Assembly (NCBI RefSeq): GCF_018476525.1
Contig: NZ_JAHCST010000010.1
Coordinates: 186,001-250,000, forward strand
Reading direction: 5' to 3'
Source: Acrocarpospora catenulata
GTDB lineage: Bacteria > Actinomycetota > Actinomycetes > Streptosporangiales > Streptosporangiaceae
DNA length: 64,000 nt
The notes beneath the pieces are model-generated. The model saw only the letters and a list, made by a program, of their open reading frames with translations. It was not told the DNA's origin and searched no databases. A program made the position numbers and the translations under genes. Numbering within the stretch: position 1 is the stretch's first letter; every line of letters starts with the position of its first letter. Shown here in pieces: positions 1 through 9,263 of the stretch.

Positions 1-1920
1 CAGGGTTCCGCCGAGCTCGGCGGCGCGCTCGCGCATGCTCCCCGAGCCCACCCCTTCGACCAGTGGCTCCGGCAGCCCGCGTCCGTCGTCGCGTACCTGG
101 AGCACCAGTCGGCGCGGCCCGGCCTGCACCAGGATCTCGATTCTCGACGCCTCCGCGTGACGAAGCGCGTTGGCCAGGGCCTCCTGTGCGATCCGGTACG
201 CGGCGACCTCCACCGCGGCGGGCAGTTCGGGCAGGCGGTCCGGCGAGGACACGGCGATCTCAGGGGACCCCTCGGCGTCCAGGGCCAGATCCTCCAGGGC
301 TCCGGCCAGGCCGAGTTCGTCCAGCGCGGGGGGCCGCAGGTCGTGCACGATCCGCCGTACGTGGCCCATCAGGCCCTGGGTCAGCTCGCGCACGTCGGCC
401 AGCGGTTCCCGCAACGCCTCGGGAGCCTTCGCCTCGATCAGATCCAGGCGTACGCCGATCGCGGCGAGCCCGGGGCCGAGACCGTCGTGCAGATCGCGGC
501 GGAGCCGCCACCGCTCCTCCTCCCTGGCGATCACCAGCCCTTCCCTGGACGCCTGGACTTCCCGGGTGAGCCGTACGGCGGCGACGGCCACGGCGAGGTG
601 GCGGGCCAGATCGTCGAGGACGGCCAGGTCGGCGCGGGACAGGGCTTCTCCCGGCGACCGCGGTGCGGCCAGGAGTTCTCCCTCGCGCCGGCCGCCGGCC
701 ATCAGCGGGAGCCGTACGCCGTCGACCGGCACGGCGCCCACGACGGAGAGCGGAGCGCCGTCGGCGGCCAGCACGGCGACGGCGGGCAGCCGCAGGGTGC
801 GGGCGATCGTGTCGGCGGCGCCGTCGAGCAGGCGGGTGGGGTCGGCGGAGGCCTCCAGCCGCTGGCCGAGCCGGGAGAGCGCGGCGGCCGGGTCGCTGCG
901 GTTGCCGAACAGGAGCCGCCCGACGGCGCGCTGCGCCAGATCGCGGACGGGGGCGAACGCGATGGCCACCACGGCCGTCCCGAGCACGGGTTCCAGGGCG
1001 CCCTCGCCGAGCCGGAACAGTTCGTGCGCGGTGGCCACCACGCCCACGTACACGGCGAGCAGGACGGCGGTGACCAGGGCGTAGACGACGGTCCGCCGGA
1101 TCAGCACCTCGATCTCGAAGAGGCGGTAGCGGAAGATCGAGATCGCGGTCGCGGCCGGGAGCAGCGGCAGCGCGACACCCATCAGCCAGACGCCGACCGG
1201 CGACTCCGGCGGCATCGAGGAGTCGGCGACCAGTGCGGCGGCGATGGCGGCGGCGGCGCCGAACACCGGGATCAGCCGACGGCGCTGGTCGCCGTCCGGA
1301 TCGGCCTTCTTCAGCCGTACGGCGAGCGCGGCCACCCCGGCCACGCCGAGCACGACGATCACCGCGGCGAAGACGACCGCGGCCAGTTCCGTGGGCACGA
1401 AGCCGATCGGGTTGGGCCGCTCGCGACCCCAGACCCAGACGCGGTCACGGAACATCAGCAGCAGTTCCAGTACGGCCATCCCGCCGGCCAGCACGATGAT
1501 CACCGGCCGCCAGCGGGGGGAGGGCAGCCGCCCGTCGGGCAGGAGCAACGGCAGCAGCAGGAGCGGTCCGAAACCGGTGAAGAACACCCAGTTGATCGTC
1601 CACGCGCTGAAATCGGTGCCCGGCCAGCCGCGCGGCTCGCCATAGGCCGCGTACCCGCCGGCGAGAGCCTGGAGCGCCATCCCGGCGCCCCCCACGCAGA
1701 ACAGCCAGCCCACCGGATGCTTCGGCAGCCGGGTCACGATCAACGCTCCGATGAGCGGATACGTCAGGCCCACCACGACATCGAGGCTGAGGTAGGCCAG
1801 GTCGGCACCGGGCACCTGGAGAGTCAACACGACACCACCGGCCACTGCGGCGGCGCAGAGCAGGGGGATCGCCCACGTCCACCGAGAGCCCGTACTACGC
1901 ATTACGACATCATGAGACAT
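1..1920 (-). CDS. Sensor histidine kinase, NarL/DesK type (3' end outside window)
   Basis: Reading leftward from ATG 1920 the frame is open to the window edge, so the C-terminus is missing. The N-terminal half has several hydrophobic, membrane-spanning segments (for example around nt 1500-1850), as in multi-pass actinobacterial sensors. The HisKA_3 phosphoacceptor box with RRDLHDGLGP lies near nt 480-510. The HATPase G1 box VRDDGRGLP and a following GSGSMRERA lie in the last 120 nt. Such kinases autophosphorylate on His and pass the phosphate to a LuxR-type regulator, which here would lie left of the window. An alternative start is ATG 1902; no strong ribosome binding site separates them. Large antisense frames on the plus strand are shadows of the GC-rich codons. 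Confidence in family is high; the signal is unknown. Confidence 0.9.
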   Translation of the reverse strand, partial: MSHDVVMRSTGSRWTWAIPLLCAAAVAGGVVLTLQVPGADLAYLSLDVVVGLTYPLIGALIVTRLPKHPVGWLFCVGGAGMALQALAGGYAAYGEPRGWPGTDFSAWTINWVFFTGFGPLLLLPLLLPDGRLPSPRWRPVIIVLAGGMAVLELLLMFRDRVWVWGRERPNPIGFVPTELAAVVFAAVIVVLGVAGVAALAVRLKKADPDGDQRRRLIPVFGAAAAIAAALVADSSMPPESPVGVWLMGVALPLLPAATAISIFRYRLFEIEVLIRRTVVYALVTAVLLAVYVGVVATAHELFRLGEGALEPVLGTAVVAIAFAPVRDLAQRAVGRLLFGNRSDPAAALSRLGQRLEASADPTRLLDGAADTIARTLRLPAVAVLAADGAPLSVVGAVPVDGVRLPLMAGGRREGELLAAPRSPGEALSRADLAVLDDLARHLAVAVAAVRLTREVQASREGLVIAREEERWRLRRDLHDGLGPGLAAIGVRLDLIEAKAPEALREPLADVRELTQGLMGHVRRIVHDLRPPALDELGLAGALEDLALDAEGSPEIAVSSPDRLPELPAAVEVAAYRIAQEALANALRHAEASRIEILVQAGPRRLVLQVRDDGRGLPEPLVEGVGSGSMRERAAELGGTL

Positions 1921-2239
1921 TTCATGACACGAGAAGAATAGGACTGGAGTCCCCTCTCCTCGGGACCGTCCTCGATCGCGGCGATGTTGTCGGCGCCACC
2001 CAGCTGGAAATCCCCTTATTTCCCGACCCACCTCGGCCGGCCGGAGCGCGCTCGGCACCAGGCCCGGCAAGCCGAGTGTCAGGTGGACCCGGCCAGGTGG
2101 CGCCGGGCCCGCTTTCCGGCCGTGAGATTCTCCGGCGGCCCGGGCCGGTTGGACGGCAACGAGCGGAGCCCGTGGCCAAGGACCGGATCAGGACTTCGTG
2201 ATCAGGCGGTCGGGACCTCTCGGCCGCTGGACTACCGGC
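1921..2239. other. Intergenic region between kinase and CPBP gene
   Basis: This is a 319-bp divergent spacer between the kinase gene (minus) and the CPBP gene (plus). I see no gene, hairpin or convincing promoter hexamers, but both genes must be transcribed from within it. Confidence 0.5.
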
Positions 2240-3091
2240 ATGAACACCACCTATTCGGTACATCGTCAACTCGTCGTCTTCGCCGTGCTCCTCACCGGCC
2301 TGGTCCTGCCTGCCCTCGCCTACGCGGTGGCCCAGGGGCTGGACCTCAACCACCTGAACGATGCCCCGGTCGGCGCCCAGATCGCCGTCTACAGCCAGGC
2401 GTTGGCACCCCTGATCGCCGGCCTGGGCGCCTACCTTGCGGGAGGCAGGGGCCTGCGCGGGTTCGACTGGGGACTGCGCCGGGTACCGTGGCGCGTCATC
2501 GCGACCGCCTGGGCGGTGCCCGTCGTCGGTATCGCCCTCGGGTACGGCACCGCCTGGCTGACCGGCCTGGCCGACTTCGCCCCGGGCAACCTGACCGACA
2601 CGACCGGCCTCCGCCCGGCCCTGGCGGTCGTCCTCGGCCTGGTGCCGGGAATCATCCCCTATATCCTGCTGGCCTTCGGCGAGCAGATCGGCTGGAGTTC
2701 TTTCCTGGCGACCCGCCTGGCGACCACCCGGAGCACCGACGCCACCGCCCTGATCGTCGGCCTGGCCTGGGGCGCGTTCCACATCCCCCTGATGCTCTTC
2801 GTCCCTGGCGCCGTGGACGAGGGAATCCCCGTCCCGTACGCGCTGACCATGTTCCTGCTCCAGACGGTGACCCTGGCCTTCCCTCTGGTCTGGCTGCGGA
2901 TCAGAACGGGCAGCATCTGGCCGGTCCTCGTCCTGCACGCCACCGTCAACGCCGCGATCTACTTCGTGGCCGGCGCGATGACAGCCCCGACCACCACCGG
3001 ATCCTGGTTCGTCGGCGAGGGCGGCGCACTGACCACAGCGGGCCTCCTGGTGGCCGTCGCCGCCACCCGCAGACTGTGGCGCGGCCGTTGA
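2240..3091 (+). CDS. CPBP family intramembrane glutamic endopeptidase (CAAX/Abi)
   Basis: A 283-residue multi-pass membrane protein. ATG 2240 is preferred to an upstream ATG at 2198 because the protein then begins just before the first hydrophobic helix. Family motifs are visible in order: GEQIGWSSF (a variant of the EExxxR motif 1), FHIP (motif 2) and HATVNA (motif 3). Members are integral-membrane proteases or immunity/modification factors for peptides. Motif 1 departs from consensus: the second Glu is Gln and the Arg is Ser, so catalysis may be altered. It stands alone between a kinase and an SMI1-type gene. Substrate is unknown. Confidence 0.85.
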   Translation: MNTTYSVHRQLVVFAVLLTGLVLPALAYAVAQGLDLNHLNDAPVGAQIAVYSQALAPLIAGLGAYLAGGRGLRGFDWGLRRVPWRVIATAWAVPVVGIALGYGTAWLTGLADFAPGNLTDTTGLRPALAVVLGLVPGIIPYILLAFGEQIGWSSFLATRLATTRSTDATALIVGLAWGAFHIPLMLFVPGAVDEGIPVPYALTMFLLQTVTLAFPLVWLRIRTGSIWPVLVLHATVNAAIYFVAGAMTAPTTTGSWFVGEGGALTTAGLLVAVAATRRLWRGR

Positions 3092-3245
3092 GCTCCCAGA
3101 ACCGCCGGGGGCACCCAGCCCCTGCCGGCCTTCTGACCCACCTCACGGCGGTGAAGTGATCCGTAACGATGCTGGTCAGGCCTGACCGCCATCTTGCGGC
3201 AGACAAGGTGCCAGGCCGCTTGGACCCTGGGAGCCCAGCACGGCC

Positions 3246-3767
3246 TCAATCGAGATACTCCTGCAAAACGCGCTCGGCGAATTCAAAGAATGTCTCGATC
3301 TGGCCCGTCTCGTCGTTGAATTCAGGGGTCCACCCCAGGTCCCAGTACGACCAGACCGTGCCCTGGAGTGCTCCGCTCAGCACCAGGCACTTGAATTCGC
3401 CGTCCGAACCACCGTAGATCGGCAGCACACCGTCGCGCGGCCCGTCGAGGGCGCGGATCTCGCCCACGCGGATACGTTTCACCAGGTCCTCGGCTTGCTG
3501 CGGGGAGAAGGGAAACGGCGCACTCGGCCGGTCCTGGTCCGGTGTCAGCAGCAGGAGTCCATCCGCCGGAGGCCACAGCGGCTCATAACCCGTGTCTTCC
3601 TCACCGCGGGTCACCGAGGTGAGGAACATCCGGTAGTCCGCAGGCAGCCGCACCCCGAGCTGTTCTTCGACCTCACCGACCTCCGCTTCACTCATCGGAG
3701 CCAGAAAGACGAAGTCGTTATCAGCGGCCTTGATTTCGTCCACGGCCTGCCGGATTCTCTCAAGCAA
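3246..3767 (-). CDS. SMI1/KNR4 family protein
   Basis: About 173 residues. It is recognised by the SMI1/KNR4 pattern: AEVGEVEEQLGVRLPADYRMFL near the N-terminus, then GVLPIYGGSDGEF and a C-terminal ETFFEFAERVLQEYLD. In bacteria this fold is common among immunity proteins of polymorphic toxins and in orphan genes. The open frame reaches back to an ATG at 3881, but that part lies over a decayed VOC gene in another frame. TTG 3767, six bases after GGGGGCG, is therefore the likely start. No toxin gene is adjacent, so its role is open. Confidence 0.72.
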   Translation of the reverse strand: MLERIRQAVDEIKAADNDFVFLAPMSEAEVGEVEEQLGVRLPADYRMFLTSVTRGEEDTGYEPLWPPADGLLLLTPDQDRPSAPFPFSPQQAEDLVKRIRVGEIRALDGPRDGVLPIYGGSDGEFKCLVLSGALQGTVWSYWDLGWTPEFNDETGQIETFFEFAERVLQEYLD

Positions 3768-3786
3768 TTTGCGCCCCCAAACTGAT

Positions 3787-3960
3787 TCAGCTGAACTTCT
3801 CGACCAGTGCGACAATAGTGCCCTCGGGGCTGCGGATGTAGCAGAGCCGATAGCTGTCCTCGTACTGATCCAGGCATGCACCTGCCGATAATTCCATCCA
3901 CCCAGGTCACGGCCTTGCAGGGCTTCTCCGGTACGCAGACTTCGATTCCTGAAGAGGAGC
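3787..3960 (-). pseudogene. Decayed VOC (glyoxalase/bleomycin-resistance) family 3' fragment
   Basis: The last codons read YIRSPEGTIVALVEKFS then stop, the characteristic C-terminal strand of VOC-fold proteins. The preceding sequence EKPCKAVTWVDGII continues the family pattern only in a different frame, so there is a frameshift near 3865. No 5' half is present. It abuts the SMI1/KNR4 gene, whose in-frame 5' extension runs over it. Confidence 0.6.
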
Positions 3961-3972
3961 CGGTACGGCAGG

Positions 3973-4272
3973 ATGACCGGTCGTGCTCCTTCGCCTGGCC
4001 TATCTGACCGTCACGAACGCTCTCGCCTCGCCACCCTCGCGATCTCCCGCTTCATTTCCCAGCGAATAGCGCTGGCAGAAGCCCTCAAGTACCCCAGCCC
4101 CAAACAGAACCTTCAGACGTTGAGCGCATTCCTGAACGACAGACGGGGAATCCCGATGATCGACCGTCACTATCCCTTCGAGGAAATCCCAAAGGTAATC
4201 ACGTATCGGGAAAAAAGCCACGCCCCCGGAAAATTGGTTATCACCTTTAGCGCGGATCAGCCCGGCTGGTAG
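3973..4272 (+). pseudogene. C-terminal fragment of an MDR-type quinone oxidoreductase/alcohol dehydrogenase
   Basis: The frame ends with IPMIDRHYPFEEIPKVITY and AHAPGK/LVITF-like sequence (here HAPGKLVITF), the C-terminal signature of zinc-type MDR oxidoreductases. The catalytic and Rossmann domains are absent, so it is a truncated remnant. The intact gene at 13465 belongs to the same superfamily and shows the equivalent ending (MKPAIDGRYPL). The first 20 codons do not look like the family. Confidence 0.65.
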
Positions 4273-4324
4273 GTGCTCTCTTTGTCCGGGAGGGCATCAG
4301 CCCCCCGAACTGCCCGGACGCGGG

Positions 4325-4346
4325 GCCCAGGCTGCCTCGGCTGGGC
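4325..4346 (-). terminator. Hairpin downstream of phzF
   Basis: A perfect six-base inverted repeat, GCCCAG/CTGGGC, with a ten-base loop just beyond the phzF stop codon. No T-tract follows, as is usual in actinomycetes. Placement supports a terminator, but the evidence is only the hairpin. Confidence 0.4.
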
Positions 4347-4353
4347 ACGCCGG

Positions 4354-5208
4354 TCACGAGCCGTTCGCCGCGCCCTTGAGGAGGAACTCGCCTCTGGCGA
4401 TGATGACGGCCTGCCCGGACACCTCCACCGAGGACACCTGGTCGCCCTTGCCTCGGGCGGTGACGAACATGGACGACAGCCGCCCGATTTCGACACCCTG
4501 CCGGATCTCGATCTCCTCGCCGTAGCGGACGACGGAGTGCCGGGCGAGGTGTACGCCGAGGGCGCCCGCCCCCGATCCGGTCGCGGCGTCCTCCTCCACG
4601 CCATAGGCCGGCGAGAACATCCTGGCCCGCCAATGCGTGTTCGCCGGCGCGAAACAGAACGCGCTCATGTCCGGCAAGGTGGCGAGCACGCGCAGGTCCG
4701 GCCTGATGGCCGAGAGAGCGGCGGTGTCCGCCACCCGCACCAGGACATGCCGGGGTCCGTTGCGGTACGCCAGCACCGGCTCGACAGCCGTCACGCCCAG
4801 CGCGGAGACGAGGGTTTCCGCGTGCTCGTACGGTTCCCACGTCGGCACAGGTTGGTCCATCGTCGCTGCGATCGTCCCCGATGCATCGCGGCGGAACGTG
4901 AAGCGGATCAACCCCTGCTCGGTCTCCATGCCCAGGGTCTGGCAGGCCTGCTCGTGGGCGAGGACGACGGCGGTGCCCAGCAGTGGGTGGCCGGCGAAGG
5001 GCAGTTCGACGGTGGGCGTGAAGACCCGGACGCGTATATCGCCTCCATCGCTCGGGGGGAACACGAAGGTCGTCTCGGACAGATGCGTCTCCCGGGCCAA
5101 AAGCTGCATCTGCTCGACGGACAGCCCGGTCGCGTCCAGCACGACAGCCACCGGGTTTCCCCGCAAGGGGGTGTCGGTGAAGACGTCCGCCACCACATAG
5201 CGATACAT
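4354..5208 (-). CDS. phzF: PhzF-family isomerase (trans-2,3-dihydro-3-hydroxyanthranilate isomerase)
   Basis: 284 residues, the usual length. The start at ATG 5208 has GGAGA six bases upstream. In known PhzF enzymes isomerisation of DHHA uses Glu45, with His74 and Asp208 nearby. Here E45 (HLSET), H74 (PFAGHP) and D207 (EEDAATGSG) occupy these positions, and the DAATGSGAG signature is complete, so the enzyme should be active. The product, a reactive ketone, condenses in pairs to the phenazine tricycle. The gene is divergent from phzB and lies with phzE and phzD. Many PhzF homologues act outside phenazine pathways, but the neighbours here make the phenazine role likely. Confidence 0.9.
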   Translation of the reverse strand: MYRYVVADVFTDTPLRGNPVAVVLDATGLSVEQMQLLARETHLSETTFVFPPSDGGDIRVRVFTPTVELPFAGHPLLGTAVVLAHEQACQTLGMETEQGLIRFTFRRDASGTIAATMDQPVPTWEPYEHAETLVSALGVTAVEPVLAYRNGPRHVLVRVADTAALSAIRPDLRVLATLPDMSAFCFAPANTHWRARMFSPAYGVEEDAATGSGAGALGVHLARHSVVRYGEEIEIRQGVEIGRLSSMFVTARGKGDQVSSVEVSGQAVIIARGEFLLKGAANGS

Positions 5209-5352
5209 GCGTTCTCCAATCGAGGGAGTTATTCAGGCAACCATGTTTGGCCCTTTTTGGGCGAACCGAATCGTGATAGCGTCCAGCCTAGCCGCCCCGC
5301 TTTCGGCGGAGACCGATTCGGCGAGAGCGTAATCGAGAAAGGCAGGTCGAGG

Positions 5353-5847
5353 ATGTCCGCACCATCGGAGCGGAGCTACGATCCCACCTCCGAAGCCGAG
5401 TTGCGCAAGCGCAACCGGGCGGTTGTCGAGGAGTACCTCCGCGTCACTGAAGGGCCGTCCCGGCTTCAGCGCCACCGGCTGTACGCCGAGGACGCGACGG
5501 GTGGTTTGTGGACGACCGACACCGGTGAACCCGCTGCGGTCCAGGGCAGGGACAAGCTCGCCGAGATGGCGGCGTGGTCGTTGGAGTGCTTCCCGGACTG
5601 GAGGTGGACGAACATCCAGGTGTTCGAGACCCAGGACCCGAACCACTTCTGGGTCGAATGCGACGGTGAAGGACAGATCCTGTTCGCCGATTACCCGCCC
5701 GGCTACTACCGCAATCACTTCATTCACTCGTTCAAGCTGCGGGACGGCCTCGTCGTTGAAATGCGCGAATTCATGAATCCCTGTGAACAAATGCGCGCAC
5801 TCGGGATCGAGATTCCTGAGGTGAAGCGCAGCGGAATTCCGAAGTAA
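5353..5847 (+). CDS. phzB: PhzA/PhzB-family phenazine condensation protein
   Basis: 164 residues with an NTF2-like fold. Known PhzA/PhzB proteins catalyse condensation of two six-carbon ketones to the tricyclic phenazine precursor. The pattern is strong: RLYAEDATGGLWTT near residue 43, FPDWRW near 80 and the C-terminal EMREFMNPCEQ, whose Glu (E139) matches the catalytic Glu of the family. ATG 5353 follows GGTCGAGG; the open frame extends far upstream through phzF antisense, which is not coding. There is only one copy, as in most non-pseudomonad clusters. The flavoprotein gene follows after nine bases, so the two are co-transcribed. Confidence 0.9.
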   Translation: MSAPSERSYDPTSEAELRKRNRAVVEEYLRVTEGPSRLQRHRLYAEDATGGLWTTDTGEPAAVQGRDKLAEMAAWSLECFPDWRWTNIQVFETQDPNHFWVECDGEGQILFADYPPGYYRNHFIHSFKLRDGLVVEMREFMNPCEQMRALGIEIPEVKRSGIPK

Positions 5848-5856
5848 GGGATTGCC

Positions 5857-7392
5857 GTGCCGGTGAGAGTGGTCGTCCTCGGCTCTGGCGCGGCGGGTCT
5901 GAGCGCGGCGTTGGTGGCGCGGGCCGTGGGCGCGGAAGTGCTCGTCGCCGAGGCGACCACGACGATCGGCGGCACATCCGCCCTGTCCAGCGGCGCGGTC
6001 TGGGCGCCGAACAACGGAGCGTCCCCGCAGGCCGCTTCGGACAGCGCCGAACTCGCCCGCCGGTACCTGCGGTCGCTGGCGTACGGGGATGTCGCACCCG
6101 CGCTGCTGGACCGCTACCTCACGGAAGCGCCACGCGTCGTGACCTGGCTCGGCGAGCACGCTTCCCTGTGCTGGCAGCCGCTTCCCTTGCCGGACTGCTA
6201 CCGCGAGCTGCCAGGCGGCTCGAAGGCGGGCGTCCGATCGTTGGAACCAGCACCTGTGCGGGTCGACGTCGCCGTGTCGAGCAGGATGCGGGGGGCGTTG
6301 CCGAAGCGTCCGCCCTTCACCCTGGCCGAGCTCGCGGGCGGTGAGGCGTCGCCGGAACTCGCCGAGAACCGGGCCAGGACCGGCACCGTGGTCGGTGGTC
6401 AGGCGCTCATCGCCGCGCTGACCACCGCCGCGCTGGCCGCGGGTGTGGACATCCGCACCTCGACCAGAGTGCGGACCTTGTCCAGTGCGGAGGAACTCGC
6501 TGGTGGCCCGTCGAGGATCGTGCTTGCCACCGGTGGTTTCGAGCGTGACCCGGTACTCGTCCAGCGCTTTCTGGGCTCGCCGCTACCTGGTCTGATCGGC
6601 GCGCCAGGTGCCGTCGGTGACGGTCTGCGGATGGCCATGGCTGCGGGAGCTGAGCTGGGCAACATGGCCGAGGCGTGGTGGTGTCCCACCGTCCGCATGC
6701 CCGGTGAGGAGATCGAGGGCCATGTGCTGCACCGCATGTTGTTCACCGAACGTGCCCGGCCAGGCACGATCATGGTCGGCGCACACGGCCGGCGGTTCAC
6801 CAACGAGGCACGGAACTACAACGAGGTCGGGCGTGCCCTGCACGCGTTCTCGCCCGCGGGGTTCTTCCCCGGCGCCGATCCGGCCTGGCTGGTCTTCGAC
6901 GCCGCGGCCCGCCGCGGAGGTGCGATCGGCACACTCGCACCGCAGGCGCCCGATCCATCCTGGCTGATCCGCGCTGACACGGTACGCGAGCTGGCCGGGC
7001 ACCTGGGCGTGCCTGCCGAGGTGCTGGAACATACCGTGCGTGATTTCAACCAAGGCGCCGAGTCCGGAACGGACCCCGAGTTCGGCCGCGGCACCGGTGC
7101 CTACGACCGGGCGATCGCCGCACTCAGCGGGACGACGGCGATCCTGCGGCCGCTGGAGGCTCCCTACTACGCGGTGCCGGTGCACGCCGGTGCCGGTGGG
7201 ACCAAAGGCGGACCGCGTACAGATGACGAAGGCCGCATGCTCGATCTCAGGGGCCGGCATCTTCCCGGCCTTTATGCCGCCGGTAATGCGGCCGCCAGTC
7301 CCTTCGGCATGGCCTATCCCGGTACGGGCACCACACTGGGGCAGGCCCTCGTCTTCGGTCATCTGGCCGGGCGGGCTGCCGCGACCGACTGA
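5857..7392 (+). CDS. KstD-like FAD-dependent oxidoreductase in the phenazine locus
   Basis: 511 residues, GTG start preceded by AAGGG. The N-terminal dinucleotide-binding motif is GSGAAG (residues 9-14). The C-terminal half has YYAVPVHAG, GTKGG and AYPGTGTTLG, the arrangement found in 3-ketosteroid delta1-dehydrogenases, including the conserved Tyr/Gly pair near the C-terminus. Known relatives remove hydride and proton from saturated rings. Co-transcription with phzB and the lack of phzG suggest it could oxidise (aromatise) the unstable reduced phenazine, but that is inference. Alternatively it tailors the product. Its last 34 bases overlap the 3' end of phzE on the other strand. Confidence 0.82.
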   Translation: MPVRVVVLGSGAAGLSAALVARAVGAEVLVAEATTTIGGTSALSSGAVWAPNNGASPQAASDSAELARRYLRSLAYGDVAPALLDRYLTEAPRVVTWLGEHASLCWQPLPLPDCYRELPGGSKAGVRSLEPAPVRVDVAVSSRMRGALPKRPPFTLAELAGGEASPELAENRARTGTVVGGQALIAALTTAALAAGVDIRTSTRVRTLSSAEELAGGPSRIVLATGGFERDPVLVQRFLGSPLPGLIGAPGAVGDGLRMAMAAGAELGNMAEAWWCPTVRMPGEEIEGHVLHRMLFTERARPGTIMVGAHGRRFTNEARNYNEVGRALHAFSPAGFFPGADPAWLVFDAAARRGGAIGTLAPQAPDPSWLIRADTVRELAGHLGVPAEVLEHTVRDFNQGAESGTDPEFGRGTGAYDRAIAALSGTTAILRPLEAPYYAVPVHAGAGGTKGGPRTDDEGRMLDLRGRHLPGLYAAGNAAASPFGMAYPGTGTTLGQALVFGHLAGRAAATD

Positions 7393-9263
7393 GCCGGGGC
7401 CGCGGACGCGGTGAGAAACCGACGGGCCGGTAACAGTGGTGCGAGGACGTCCCCGAGCAGGCGTGGTCCGTCCAGGGAGAGCACCGACTCCGGGTGGAAC
7501 TGGAGCGAGGCGAACGCCGGGCCCAGCAGTGCATGGACTTCGTCGCTGTCGTCGTCGCGAACGACTTGTACGAGCTCGGGTTCCTGCGTCCGTGGACAGC
7601 GTGCGACGAAGCTGTTGTAGAACGCCACGGTGTGCTCGGCGCCGAGCAGTTTGATCGTGCGCTGTCGGCCTTGGTTGGGCTCCGACATGCGAATGACGGG
7701 GAGTCCGAGCACGGACGCGAGGATCTGGTGGCTCAGGCACACGGCGAGCATCGGCTTCGCCGACCTCAGCAGCTCATTCGTCAGGTCGTGCAGAACCGCG
7801 ATCCTCGGGTCGGTCCGGTCGAGGGGATCTCCGGGGCCGGGGCCCAGCACGACGAGGTCGTAGTCGGCCACGGGGAGGTGGTCGGTGTGGTCCCGGACGG
7901 TCACGCGCAGTCCAAGCGCCGAGAGTTGCTGCCCGAGCATCAGGGCGAAATCGTCCTCGGCGTTGACGATCAGCACACGGTGACCGGGGAAGCGCGGAGC
8001 AACACTCCTGTGCTGATCCATTCGCCAGAACGGCGAAAGCCGCTGGGAGCGTTTGCCGAGGGCCTGTCGTACGGACGGTTCGGCGGACAGAGACGGGACC
8101 GGACCTCTCACGTGTGGACGGTCGGCGTCGAAGGCGGAGAGCAGGCCTGCGAGCTTGGTCTTGGTCTCCGCCACCTCGGAGTCCGGATCGGAATGCCGCA
8201 CCAGTGTCGCGCCGACTCCGACGCGGAGGTTACCGCCGCGATCGATCTCGGCGCACCGGATGAGGATTGTCGAATCCATCGTGGGCCTGCCGTGCTCATC
8301 GTCGCCGATCAGGGCGAGAACCCCCGAATAGTAGCTGCGACCGCCTGGCTCGTACCGTGCGACGACCTCGCATGCGCTCTCCAGCGGACTGCCGACGACG
8401 GTCGGTGCGAACAGGCTTTGCCGCAGCACCTCGAGTGGCCTCAACGGGGTGATACCGGACAGGAGATATTCGGTGTGCGCCAGCTTCGCCATCTCCCGGA
8501 TCCTGGGACCGATCACCCTGCCGCCAGACGGGCAGATCCGGGCCATGGTCTTCAGCTCTTCGTCCAGGACCATCGACAGCTCGTCGGACTCCTTCTGATC
8601 GGCAAGGAAGTCCAGGACTCCGCGCACGTCCGGCCCCTGGCGCGGGTAGCGATACGTGCCGCTGATCGGGTTCATCGTGACCACGCCGGCGCGCAGGCCG
8701 ATGTGCAGTTCCGGGCTGGCGCCGACGAGGGTGAGATCGCCGGTGTGCACGAGGAAGGTCCAGTACGCTCCCTGCTCCACTTTGAGGAGCTTGGCGAAGA
8801 TCGACAGCGCGGAGCGGAGCGAGTAATCCGGAATGCGGGCTTGGAACACCCGTTTGATGACGAAGTTCGCGCCTCTGCCGCGCCCGATCTCGTAGGTCAG
8901 TACGGAACGCACGACGCCGGCATAGTCCGGGTCGGACAGGTCGAAGCCACCGTCGGTCAGCGGGACTTCGTCGGCGGGCAGCTCACGCAGCGCGTCGGCG
9001 ACGGGCACGGTCGCGCGTTGGTGTATGCGCAGTGCGAGGAGCGGGGCACCATCGTCCGGGCAGGGCAGCGCTCGTTCGGTGAGCTGACGGTAGGGCACGG
9101 AGACCAGGACGTTTCCGTCGGGGATGTCCGCCAGGGACGGCACCGCCATCGATTCGCCCAGCAGGACTTCGACGTCGGTGTTCGATGTGGGCCGGTACAG
9201 CATCGCGAAAGGTGATGCCGCGGCGTCGGCTAAGCGCTCCATCACGAACGGGGTGGCTGGCAC
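7359..9263 (-). CDS. phzE: PhzE: 2-amino-2-desoxyisochorismate (ADIC) synthase
   Basis: About 634 residues: a chorismate-binding anthranilate synthase I-like domain (roughly 110-375, with TYRYPRQG and KESDELSMVLDEE) fused to a class I glutamine amidotransferase (roughly 430-610). The triad is visible as C509 in AVCLSHQ and H590/E592 in QFHPES. The chorismate-to-ADIC reaction starts the phenazine pathway. The motif AGGAGG sits five bases before GTG 9263, which makes this start better than GTG 9269, whose codon overlaps the same motif. It is divergent from phzD. The fused order and length match PhzE rather than primary-metabolism TrpEG. Confidence 0.93.
   Translation of the reverse strand: MPATPFVMERLADAAASPFAMLYRPTSNTDVEVLLGESMAVPSLADIPDGNVLVSVPYRQLTERALPCPDDGAPLLALRIHQRATVPVADALRELPADEVPLTDGGFDLSDPDYAGVVRSVLTYEIGRGRGANFVIKRVFQARIPDYSLRSALSIFAKLLKVEQGAYWTFLVHTGDLTLVGASPELHIGLRAGVVTMNPISGTYRYPRQGPDVRGVLDFLADQKESDELSMVLDEELKTMARICPSGGRVIGPRIREMAKLAHTEYLLSGITPLRPLEVLRQSLFAPTVVGSPLESACEVVARYEPGGRSYYSGVLALIGDDEHGRPTMDSTILIRCAEIDRGGNLRVGVGATLVRHSDPDSEVAETKTKLAGLLSAFDADRPHVRGPVPSLSAEPSVRQALGKRSQRLSPFWRMDQHRSVAPRFPGHRVLIVNAEDDFALMLGQQLSALGLRVTVRDHTDHLPVADYDLVVLGPGPGDPLDRTDPRIAVLHDLTNELLRSAKPMLAVCLSHQILASVLGLPVIRMSEPNQGRQRTIKLLGAEHTVAFYNSFVARCPRTQEPELVQVVRDDDSDEVHALLGPAFASLQFHPESVLSLDGPRLLGDVLAPLLPARRFLTASAAPAQSVAAARPAR

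Noticed and set aside
157-1941. 594-codon open frame on the plus strand
   Set aside because: It is the antisense shadow of the histidine kinase on the minus strand; its product is Gly/Gln/His-rich with no domain.
4273-5352. 360-codon 5' extension of the phzA/B frame
   Set aside because: It is antisense to phzF; PhzA/B proteins are about 160 residues and ATG 5353 has a ribosome binding site.
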